Positions 53,801 through 61,901 of a DNA stretch of 64,000 nt are shown here, in pieces (the first letter of the stretch is position 1; each line of letters begins with the position of its first letter). This DNA is from Ischnura elegans. Lineage: Eukaryota > Arthropoda > Insecta > Odonata > Coenagrionidae. The stretch is taken from contig NC_060256.1 of assembly GCF_921293095.1 (NCBI RefSeq), forward strand, positions 89,001,851 to 89,065,850, written 5' to 3'. Made by a program: the position numbers and the translations under genes. The notes under the pieces were generated by a model. That model was not told where the DNA came from. It did no database searches and saw nothing but the letters and a program-made list of their open reading frames with translations.

Positions 53801-56193
53801 GTCAACTGACGACCACCATTTTAGTGTGGGAAAAAAAATTAGAACAAACAAGAATCAAAAATAAATTCCTGGCACTGCTAGCATATAAAGAAAAACAACT
53901 GCCAACACAACACTTCTGAAATATGCTAGGAAATATATATAGGGTAGAAAACTTTAAGGAGGAAATGCATAGGTTAAACCTCCACATGCTAGGAATCAGT
54001 GAAATAAAGTGGCCTAAGAAGGGAGACCTTTGGAGGGGAAGCTAAAAAATTATGCACACAGCATCTCTTAACAATAATGCTGGGGTTGGGAAAAAGCTCA
54101 GAAAGAGTGCCTGAATGTGTACGAAAAGCTTCCTGCAAAACAGTGAACGGATAGTCTTTGTACAGAGATGAAACTGGTAGATACCATAGCAGTACAGGTT
54201 TATATGCCTACAATAGACTACAAGGATGAAGAAACTGAAGACCCATTGATTCATTCAAGATTAAATTTCATAAGTCTACGAAGATATCATGTAAGTAATC
54301 AAACAGGTAAGGGGTGAAAAAAACCTAATAGTTCAATGTGATTGGAACACTAGTCGGTGAAGGGCTGGATGGAAGAACAACCAGAAAATATGGGTTATGA
54401 AATTGAAAGAAAGAGGAGAAAGGCTTCTGGAATTCTGCGCAGAACAAATATTAATGCTTGCCAACACACTATTCAAGAATAACACGCAAAGAAGATGAAT
54501 TTAGAAGGAGAATATACATAGAAAATGCCAGGAGATAAAATAAGAGTTCAACTAGACAACATTTTAGAGAAGCATAGGTTTTGGAACCAGAAAATGGACT
54601 GCAAAATACTCCACCCATAAGTCCCCAGGGCAGATATCGACATATGTATAATGTAGTGATAATGAAATTCAAGAAATCAGAGAAGAACTCATGGCAATAA
54701 GAGAAACTACAGGAGCCAACAAATCGAAATGCCCATCAAAAAGTAGTGGAGAGCAAGATAGGATTAGATCTGACGGAGAAATCAGTGGAGAATGGCTGGA
54801 AAAATATCAAAAAGGGCTTCAGGAGGTTGCTAGATAAGTTCTAGGGAGGAGAAAATTTGTTGAGAAAAAGCCATGGATCACAGATGAAGTCATAGCCCTC
54901 ATAAAAGCATGGAGAAAATATAGGAATGCAAACGCTGAGGGAGGACACGCTTGCTGCAAGGGAATGAGGAACAACATTCGCAGCAAATTGAGGACAGCTT
55001 GAGAAGTGTGGACGATGAACATATGCGAGGATAAACAAAATAAACTTGTGCAAGGGAAACAAGGAAGTAGCCTATATCAGCAAAAAATAAGGCTGAAGGA
55101 ATGGACGATAATTCAGCAGAGCTTAGAAAAAAACGTGAGAGAAACTTCACTTCACCAAGCATCTTAGGAGCATACACAAAAGGACCAAGCTAACAAACCA
55201 GCACTGCTAATTTTGCCATGACGTCACTGATTACTATCTCAATCATATCAAATTATACTAGTTTTAAGCGAAAAATCTATTTCACCATTTTTAAAACCCA
55301 AGGAAAGAAGCGAGAGAAGGGGTTCAACATATAACTAGAAAATCAAGAAATGACTTTTCCGGGTTGGGATCACAGAATATATTCATGAGGAAATCGCCAG
55401 CGCTTAATCATCAATGATTCCTTATCAACCAACGCAGACCATCACTTACCACAGATAAGACGCAAACACTCACTTTTAGCAGTGGATTAAAATAGAAGAA
55501 GGAAATGTGACGGAGAGTAACCTTTACCAATTGGTGAAGACGGTTTCCTAATAAGAAGCTACCAGTGAAAATACTTCAGCCAAGTAGTGAAGAGCAGGCT
55601 TAATTATCGCAGGAGACAACAGCGCAAAGAATTGTCAAAATAAAAGTCCCCGACACCTTGTACTTCTTAATAGTAAAACTTGCCCACTAAATTCAATAAA
55701 GGACTCAAAAACTAACCTGCGCCCGGGCAAACTGACGGTACACGAAAACACCACCTACGATGCCAATGCACATAACTATTAAAGCTGTGAGGAACAAGAA
55801 CACTGTTGTCGCAGTCGAAACACGTCTCGCACGTCCTCTCATAAGCAAGTAATGAGGCTCCGGTTCTGCGGTAGCCTCGATATCCACCTTGCTGGGCTGT
55901 GAAGGGAAAATTAGTGTGAGATAGTGATTTCTCTCATGAAACATTATTAAAGACCAGTTTTCAATGTAGATTTTATAAAATGGTAAAATTATGACCACAA
56001 TAGGTGTTTAAGGGAGGATTTAAGCATAAATTCAGGCAACCAAATAGCTGTTTGGTGAATAAAGATTGCACGGAACTAATCCGAGATAGACTTTAAACCT
56101 ACTCACCAAACTTTCGTTGATTTCATTGTCAACCAAGGGCTCTTCAAGCTTGTCGGTCTTTTTCTCCGTAATAGGCTTTGTTACGATTGTCAT
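41608..56193 (-). CDS. ITM2: ITM2/BRI-family type II membrane protein with BRICHOS domain, seven exons
   Basis: ITM2 proteins (BRI1-3 in mammals) are Golgi/plasma-membrane type II proteins whose luminal BRICHOS domain acts as a chaperone-like module. Joining 56193-56107, 55896-55717, 50487-50425, 50209-50027, 46497-46383, 42953-42804 and 41840-41608 gives 336 residues. In order: short cytoplasmic tail; transmembrane helix about 60-82 (TTVFLFLTALIVMCIGIVGG); luminal linker; BRICHOS region about 165-260 with HDFN, TGIIDLDGHRCFVMPLNR, LPPRSLYDLV and the expected cysteine pair (C184, C244). VFKR at about 260-263 sits where mammalian BRI proteins have the furin cleavage site. An acidic tail of about 70 residues follows, longer than in mammals (ITM2B is 266). 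An in-frame TAG upstream fixes the start. All introns are GT-AG. Vertebrate ITM2A, B and C cannot be told apart here. Confidence 0.92.
42314..42497. repeat. Fold-back repeat pair in ITM2 intron 6
   Basis: CCTAGGTTTCGAAAAAGATC on the left is mirrored by GATCTTTTAAACCTAGG on the right, each followed inward by CATCRTCAGG/CCTGATGATG. The loop is AT-rich. The minus strand of the left arm reads CTGACGA, stem, GAAAC, a hammerhead-like order. Confidence 0.6.
42804..42953 (-). CDS. ITM2: ITM2 exon 6, BRICHOS part 2 (residues 210-260)
   Basis: YYDVDTEVVRDTMKVV then GTYIRRECNGLPIYKLEKYN, with the second BRICHOS Cys. Acceptor TTTCTAG, donor CAG|GTAAGG, phase 1. Confidence 0.93.
43322..45063 (-). mobile_element. 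5'-truncated RTE-type LINE
   Basis: Carries reverse transcriptase and C-terminal region, ending in an (ATG)n-type tail (TCATCATCATCATCATCAC on the plus strand), typical of RTE elements. TGCTAT occurs at both ends (43327-43332 and 45062-45067), a possible short target duplication. No endonuclease domain remains. It sits in ITM2 intron 5, same strand as the gene. Confidence 0.85.
43363..45039 (-). pseudogene. RTE-type reverse transcriptase, inactivated
   Basis: One frame from 45039 down to 43363 with a single internal TAG at 43759-43761, where related elements usually have Trp (IWSMLLY). RT motifs in order: GIDDIPAELIK, FVDLEKAFDNVDW, RQGCTLSPVIFN, then FAYDIAV in place of FADD. The catalytic Asp-Asp is therefore damaged as well. 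The C-terminal part WTMTAVEKARIEAFEMWCYR and GHILRH is intact. Two independent lesions make it inactive. Confidence 0.88.
45064..46382. other. ITM2 intron 5, left of exon 5
   Basis: Holds a perfect short hairpin, TTTTCTGATGGACT with its complement, at 45623-45658. No other feature is recognised. Confidence 0.45.
46383..46497 (-). CDS. ITM2: ITM2 exon 5, BRICHOS part 1 (residues 172-210)
   Basis: NKTGIIDLDGHRCFVMPLNR then LPPRSLYDLVQKMWE. Found by reading between neighbours. Acceptor GTGTTCAG, donor GAAG|GTAGG, phase 1. Confidence 0.93.
47057..48373. mobile_element. Tigger-like element, 1.3 kb
   Basis: Ends CAGTGGAACTTGGTTAGTAC and GTACTAACCAAGTTCCACTG are exact inverted repeats flanked by TA (47055-47056, 48374-48375). 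Subterminal GTTAGTACGTTTTCCT repeats occur at both ends. The interior has a minus-strand 88-codon frame (48077-47811) with no recognised domain. It lies in ITM2 intron 4. Confidence 0.85.
48535..48993. mobile_element. TTAA-flanked MITE with long internal inverted repeat
   Basis: Starts TTAACCCTTTCACTGCTGTG and ends CAGCAGCGGAAGGATTAA, with TTAA on both sides. Internally GAAGGGTCCCAAATCCGGGA through GGGGGCCTCCCTCCC is mirrored by GGGAGGGAGGCCCCC through TCCCGGATTTGGGACCC. Nearly the whole element can fold on itself. Confidence 0.75.
49014..49644. mobile_element. Harbinger-like element, 631 bp
   Basis: The left end GGCCCGTTTCACATGGGTGC and the complement of the right end GGCCTGTTTCACATGGACGC are inverted repeats. 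TTA flanks both (49011-49013, 49645-49647). No transposase is seen. It starts only 20 bases after the preceding TTAA MITE. Confidence 0.75.
50027..50209 (-). CDS. ITM2: ITM2 exon 4 (residues 111-171)
   Basis: Ends GRFIHDFNS, matching the conserved IVHDFN start of the BRICHOS region. Acceptor CTCTCTAG follows a GA repeat on the plus strand (50213-50235) that supplies the pyrimidine tract. Confidence 0.9.
50211..50235. repeat. GA microsatellite at an exon edge
   Basis: An (AG)n run directly abutting ITM2 exon 4. On the gene strand it forms the CT-rich tract of the acceptor, so length variation could affect splicing. Confidence 0.85.
50425..50487 (-). CDS. ITM2: ITM2 exon 3 (residues 90-110)
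   Basis: A 21-codon exon, MHRIRGWCKIPLPPGQPEAY plus K. It is phase 0 on both sides and has good splice sites. The luminal stalk is poorly conserved, so this small exon is less certain than the others. Confidence 0.82.
51534..52372 (+). mobile_element. Penelope-like element fragment nested in copy C
   Basis: Flanked by the 11-mer AATGAGTAAGG (51523-51533 and 52373-52383), a likely target duplication. The left ~190 bases are an inverted copy of the element's 3' tail, including GGGCTATGTCGCCGCGTCAA. The plus-oriented body then encodes the GIY-YIG domain and runs to the same tail. Inverted partial units are characteristic of Penelope-like elements. The RT is absent. Confidence 0.8.
51865..52236 (+). 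pseudogene. GIY-YIG endonuclease domain of a Penelope-like element
   Basis: 123 codons: DGVYEIPCQTCGKNYFSETG, then RSVKTRLEEHARAI, then HAALGHTIDLKEAKI, ending in a Pro-rich tail. GVY stands for GIY, and YFS replaces the YIG half-motif, so catalysis is doubtful. The Arg and Glu of TGRSVKTRLEEH are kept. The domain lacks its upstream RT. Confidence 0.82.
52629..52949. mobile_element. piggyBac-like MITE, copy 3
   Basis: Ends AACACATTGCGTACAAATGG and CCCCGGTACGCAACGTGTTAA. Collinear with copies 1 and 2 except for about 80 extra bases near 52850-52930. The left TTAA is mutated to TCAA. Confidence 0.78.
53360..53510 (+). repeat. Possible tRNA-derived SINE
   Basis: Contains GATAGCGTAGTGGTCCATGG and the B box GGTTCGATTCC (53437-53447). 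A short inverted pair, TTGCCATGGGAATT with TCATGGCAATTCC, surrounds it. A full tRNA clover-leaf was not found, so it is not called a tRNA gene. Confidence 0.45.
53890..55200 (+). pseudogene. Decayed RTE endonuclease region
   Basis: Scattered plus-strand codons follow the APE-type endonuclease and linker of RTE LINEs: NFKEEMHRLNLHMLGISEIK, then NNNAGVG, then GEGLDGR, then KKPWITDEVIALIKAWRKYR. Many stops and shifts. It may be the 5' half of the family whose 3' half lies at 43322, in opposite orientation. It sits in ITM2 intron 2. Confidence 0.65.
55717..55896 (-). CDS. ITM2: ITM2 exon 2, transmembrane helix (residues 30-89)
   Basis: Carries basic GRARRVST before the hydrophobic span FLFLTALIVMCIGIVGGVFV, consistent with type II topology. 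Acceptor CTTCACAG, donor CAG|GTTAGT. Confidence 0.92.
56107..56193 (-). CDS. ITM2: ITM2 exon 1 (residues 1-29)
   Basis: MTIVTKPITEKKTDKLEEPL, the cytoplasmic N-terminus. An in-frame TAG lies six codons upstream. Donor TTG|GTGAGT. Confidence 0.88.
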
Positions 56194-57216
56194 GGTTAAA
56201 TTTATAATCTAAATATTCAACTGCGCATACGCTTCCCAATGAAGGAAATCAATTGCAGCTTCCAACGTCTTCCGTGATTATTTTGGCGTTGCTGTGTTGC
56301 TGTACTCAGAGTCCTCTATATTGCCATATAATAACTACGAAGTTGAGTCGTCGCCATGGCCCTTATATACTGGTTACTAATCTTCGGCTCAATGTTGTTG
56401 CCTTGACTGACGCTCCCACCCCTCAAACCCCTCCAGAGAAACTCTGGCGCGCGGTGGCGCTACCACTAGGGGAAATATGGAACTAACTGCGGTCTCGGCG
56501 GCGGTTCGAAAGCAAATCGGGATGAGATGGAGTGATAAGAGTCGGATGTGGACGAATTATAGGAGGAACGATTAGATTAATTGAATAATTTCACCATGAA
56601 AATGCGCTATGGGCTGTAAATCACTAGTTTCTTAGTTTCGGCGGGTAAATAGGACCTAGTGAAGCCAAAGTAACAATAAATTTATCTGCATTAGGGTTTT
56701 ACCTAACTCTCGGAATTTTCTGATTAAATGCTATGATCGAAGGCGGCGGCAGTTGGAAAAAAACATATAGGTACATTAAAAGGCATTTCTCCCGTTAACG
56801 GCCATTTTACACCGTGCACATAATAGGGAAATTGCATACTTTTTATAAACAGTATGCTGATATACTACAGTAAACACTTAGTACCGCAATATACTTTTTT
56901 CCGCTTAAAATTCAGTTTATACCCTAGAAAATGACTCCCAAAAGTCGCCCGAGTTTCGCGGGCTAAAAAATACCGCCCCCACTAATCTTTGGCTGTGACG
57001 TCATAGTTCAGTACGAGTCCAAGATCCAAGCCCAGTAACTGCAGGTTTGGAAGAGCCACGTTGCGTTTAAAGGAGAACGTGGGTGAAATAAGGAAAAATT
57101 ACAAGTGGTGCATTGTTCCTCTGTGCAATAACACCCCAGAAAAAAATTTTCGACTGCATTCCCACGGAGGAAATTAGAAGAAAAGCCTCGATGCAAGCCG
57201 TCTGTCGGGATGAGCG
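56194..57216. promoter_or_regulatory. ITM2 upstream region
   Basis: Expected to hold the ITM2 promoter. GC-rich sequence lies near 56410-56520. No defined element was identified. Confidence 0.35.
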
Positions 57217-57219
57217 TCA

Positions 57220-58683
57220 AGCCGATGTCCCACGGTCAAATTTGCGTCAAAATATTTTGATCAAAATTTTTGTCCAAAAATTTTGATGCAAATATTTTGA
57301 TACAACTGGACTGGGGGTGTCCCACGATGCATCTCATTTTGATCAAAAACAAACGAAAGACGATATTTATGTAAACAACTAGGAAACTTGTGGAGGTGGA
57401 GGATTCTTTCTTTTTAAGCAGGCGAAATTGTTTGAACAGGCCTCTTGAACATTAAAGATGCGAAAAAAAGAAAACAGAAGGAATGCTGAACTTGGCCTTG
57501 GCTGGAAAAGGGGTATGAAAGCGTTGGAATAAGCATGCTAAACATGTTGGAGAAGGAGTTGGTCGCCGATGTTCCCGTTTATTATCGATAATAATTGACG
57601 ACAAGTCAGGATATTTTCATGTCCCTTATCAGCAAGGTTGAGGGCAGAATAAAACGCCAGGATACAAACGTGAGGCAGTTTATTCCCGCGAGGAAAATGT
57701 TATTAATAAATGATGGACATTGTGGTTGAGGAGATGTTATGAATAGTGCTGTAAGCGTGCATTTAAATCACATTTTTCTCTCCTAATCTAGCAGTTTCTA
57801 AAATAAGGTCCTTATCCTATAATCATAGTAATAGAAACGGGCAGCTGTAGTGTTTCACAGGTACAATCGTCAGTTCATATTAGTCATTTCTCCAGCTGCT
57901 CGCTCGCATTGTATGCCTTCCATAAAGCGTAAAATTCGGCCTCGATACCTTAAGTAAATCTTTTATTATTTCCAAAACATCCCTCTTGGTATTGCGATTC
58001 TAAAGATTGCTTCCTTTCTATTTAAGATCAACTGATTATTACGGATTTCCTAGTTGAGAGCTTCCATCGCCTATCACTGAGACAAATATTTGCTCATATT
58101 TACCTTTAGGGCCACACCAGGCGATGAAATAGACGATCACGAACGTATATATATATTTGAAATAATGTTTTGTGAATTCACTTCGTGGTATGGTGATATT
58201 ATAAATTTAAAACTAAACCTTTTAGTATTCCATACAATGCTAATGAAAAAACTCAACCGGTTTCGATCTTTTCAGGTCCTTATCTAGAGGTTTACGATTA
58301 AGATAACGACCTGAAAAAGTGGAAACCGGTTGGGTTTTTAATGCATACTGTGTGGAATACAACAAAGTTTATTTTTGTGTCCATAATATACATAATTATT
58401 AATTAAAATACTCATGCAGACGATAAATAAGTTTAACGTATTTGGCCTGTGTGTCAGCGCTTGGCGATGCTTTTTTGTCAAAGGCCCTGTGATTGGTTGG
58501 TTTCATCCAATTGGATGAAAATTTAGAACCTGTCCTATCCATTTGTACAAATCGGTGATTTGTACAAACGATAGGACCAAAAGGCAGTTGGACAAAATTT
58601 TGACCGTGGGACAGGGTGCGCGTCAGTTGCATTAAATTTTGATCAAAATATTTTGACGCAAATTTGACCGTGGGACATCGGCT
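57220..58683. mobile_element. Harbinger-like element, 1.46 kb
   Basis: Ends AGCCGATGTCCCACGGTCAA and its complement, continuing TTTGCGTCAAAATATTTTGA on both sides. Flanks are TCA (57217-57219) and TTA (58684-58686), an imperfect 3-bp duplication. Subterminal TTTTGATCAAAA repeats. No transposase is visible. A fold-back pair (58225-58355) lies inside. Confidence 0.72.
58225..58355. repeat. Fold-back repeat inside the 57220 element
   Basis: CAACCGGTTTCGATCTTTTC on the left is mirrored by AAAAAGTGGAAACCGGTTGG on the right. Each arm has CCTGAAAA, then GAAACCGG on one strand, a motif order also found at 33520 and 42314. Confidence 0.6.
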
Positions 58684-58689
58684 TTACGG

Positions 58690-59268
58690 AAAAATAAGAG
58701 TATAATAAACGGAATGATAAACCCCGTGTGCTTTGTGAGCGAAGATACCTTTAATATAAATAACATTTCCATATTTCATTGACTGAATAACTTGAAACTG
58801 AGATTTTTTGATAATTCGGCCGCCGTAGAATAAAAACTCAACTTCCGAACAAAAATCGAGGTAGGTGTTTCTCGATGGTTACGATGGACTCAAATTATTA
58901 AGGCACTTGTTCAATTTCAGTTACGGAAGGAAATAGAAAATTCCATGATGTTTAAAATCAAGGGAGGAAATATGAAAATATAGAGCAACGTTGATCCTCA
59001 TGCATTCGAGTGCCAGCCAAGAAGACAGCGTTTTCTTCTACTGTCGGCGTCAAAATGATGTGCCGCTGTACTTTGCAAATTTATATCCTGGATTCACTGC
59101 ATGCTATAATAATGAACTATACGTCATTTTAAAGGCAATTTTATCCTAAATTCTGATTTATTTTATTACAAAAAAATTCAAAAATGTAGACACGGCCAGT
59201 GCAATAAATGACTCCGCGCACCGAAAAATTAGCCGTTTTGTCAACTTCATGAACTTTGCAACTCAACC
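58690..59268. other. Spacer between two Harbinger-like elements
   Basis: No feature recognised. Confidence 0.35.
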
Positions 59269-59271
59269 TAA

Positions 59272-61898
59272 AGCCCGTATGACACTTGCCAATTTATTGG
59301 CCAATCCATTGGATATTGGATTGTGTACCCACCAGGCTTTGCGAACTGCCATGTTAAGAGGAGGTACCTTGCCTCCCCTACCCACCCCCCGCTTTTTCCT
59401 TACTCGACGTAGTACAGTGATATTTATAGATGGCAGCCCGAAAAAAGTGTACGTGACTGCCGATAGATGGCAGCACTGACAATTAGCGGCAAAACTGGGT
59501 ATTCAAATATGTCATCCAGTATATACAGTAATATTAATACTCGCATTTCCTGAAAAACAAAACTTTTTGTTTCTTTTAAATAAAAAAACAATGGTAATTA
59601 AACATTAAGTCATTTTTATTGATAAAAAACAGCAATACATTTATAAAACAAGCCAACATTAACATTTGAAAAAGATCACTGAAAAACAATAGATCACCAC
59701 TTCAATGCCTTACGTTCGAAACAATTTTATAAAGCACGAAAAAATACTAAGGCATTTAAATAACATCACATTCAGGGATAAGGAAAGAAATATTGCTAAC
59801 TCGAACACATTGAGCAAACGACAGTTGTGAATGCAATGCATTAATATGGGCATGAGCAATGAATAGCAATGTGACAACTTGCTTATCAAATGAATATGAA
59901 GCCAATGGCAGTACAACCCAGCATAACCAAGCAAGACAATTAAACCAACACGCAGTTAGAGGCAATCAACACAATCAGCAAAGGACAGTTGTGAACGCAA
60001 TGCATTAATAGGAACGTGAGCACTGAATAGTTATCAGATAACTAGCCACAACACTTGCATATGAAGCAAAAGGCAGTACACCACAGCATAACCATGCAAG
60101 ACAATTAAACCAACAGGCAGTCAGAGGCACTTAAACACAATCAGCAAAGGACAGTTGTGAACGCAATGTATTAATAGGAACGTGAGCACCGAATAGCAAT
60201 CAGACAACTTGCTTATCACATGCATATGAAGCAAATGGCAGCACACCCCAGCATAACCATACAAGAAAATTAAACCAACTGACAGTCAGGGGCACTTCAG
60301 CACAATCAGCAAAGGACAGTTGTGAACGCAATGCATTAATAGGAACGTGAGCACTGAATACTTATCAGATAACTCGCCGCAACACTTGCATATGAAGCCA
60401 ATGGCAGTACAACCCAGCATAACCAAGCAAGACAATTAAACCAACACGCAGTTAGAGGCAATCAACACTATCAGCAAAGGACAGTTGTGAATGCAATGCA
60501 TTAATATAGGAACATGAGCACTGAATAGCAATCAGATAATTACCTTTAACACTAACATACGAAGCAAAAGGCAGTACACCACAGCATAACCATGCAAGAC
60601 AATTAAACCAACAGTCGGAGGCACTTCAACACAACACAAACACTTCAGCAAAGGACAGTTGTGAATCCAATGCATTAACAGGCGCGTGAGCACTGAATAT
60701 AAATCAGAGAACTGGCTTTAACACTGACATACGAAGCAGAAGGCAGTACACCACCTCCCATCCGAAATATGGGCACCACACTCCAAAACACTACGGTAGT
60801 GCTTCATTTTCACTTTATAAAAATAAAGACTTATCACACGGATCACGAGAGCTCCTAACTTGCCAAGAGAACAGATTCAAAACGTGGTCACGTGGTTATA
60901 ACGGCGCTGGGACCACGTGAGTTCCACGAAAACCCTCCCCTACTTCCCCCTCCCTCTCTCACCTCCCCTACAACTTCAATACTTCTCTCAGATGGCGTGA
61001 GAGTGCAAGTTACCCGGAAGCCCCGTAAGAGATCGCACTGGTTGGTACCCACTGACACACGCCAATTTCTAGCCCAATCTCAGTTTCACAATATTGGGCA
61101 CAATTTCTTGGCCAATCTACAATTTAGAACAGGTTCTATTTTCTCGAGGCCAATCTCCAATCAGAACTCAGTCTTGTCGACTCCTAGTGGCCAAAACTAG
61201 AAGCTCTTTGCAAAACATTTCACCTCGGAATTTTAATATCATATATAAAAACTTTACAAGCATAGCAACCCATGAAATAGCTCAAATAATTAATGTGTAC
61301 TTTGAGAGAATATAAATTCACAAACATCAACTGTCTAAAGTGGGTAATTCGGAAATAACATTTCGGATATTTAATGAATAAAAACGTCGTGTTTCTCCTC
61401 GATAGCGTCTATACTTTGTTTATTTTACAATTATTAAACTATTTTTCATGATTTGAGCGCTAAGGTTTCGGGTGAAAGTCCCAATTGATGACACAATCTC
61501 TGTTTATTCGATGAACATATTCCAGCCAAAACGAGCCGCTACGTTATCTTGGCTCACCTATGAGATCACCATATTGCCTATCTCTCATCATTCAAGGAAC
61601 TCACCCGAATGAAATTTCGAGCAATTCGAGAATATCTTAGCAGCCCCTCGAAATAGTTATTAAATTTACAATTATTATGCCACCTCCCATTCTGTAGCTC
61701 ATTGGCAATTAACCTGCGTCTTGAGATGCTCTTTTGTCATTTTGTGTTATGTGGCGTTCTCTAGTGGGGTATTAGAACACTATAACGGCCAATATTGGTG
61801 TAAATATTGGTACGTGTCATACGATGCGTAAAGCCCAATATTTTTACCAATATTGGGCCAATTTATTGGCCAATAAATTGGCAAGTGTCATACGGGCT
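59272..61898. mobile_element. Harbinger-like element, 2.6 kb, carrying a satellite array
   Basis: Ends AGCCCGTATGACACTTGCCA and its complement are exact inverted repeats. TAA flanks both (59269-59271 and 61899-61901). Subterminal sequence is rich in short CCAAT/ATTGG inverted motifs (GCCAATTTATTGGCCAA and similar). Six ~165-bp tandem monomers occupy the middle. No transposase is recognised. Confidence 0.82.
59760..60775. repeat. Tandem array of ~165-bp monomers
   Basis: The anchor ACAGTTGTGAA recurs at 59821, 59985, 60151, 60315, 60481 and 60655, a period of 164-174 bases. Each unit also carries AATGCATTAATA, GCATATGAAGC and CAAGACAATTAAACCAAC in order. Divergence between units is modest. 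The array lies wholly inside the 59272-61898 element. Confidence 0.93.
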
Positions 61899-61901
61899 TA
61901 A

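Noticed and set aside
59760-60775. CRISPR-like array
   Set aside because: The units are ~165 bp and similar along their whole length, without short conserved repeats separated by unique spacers. It is a satellite-type tandem array in animal DNA.
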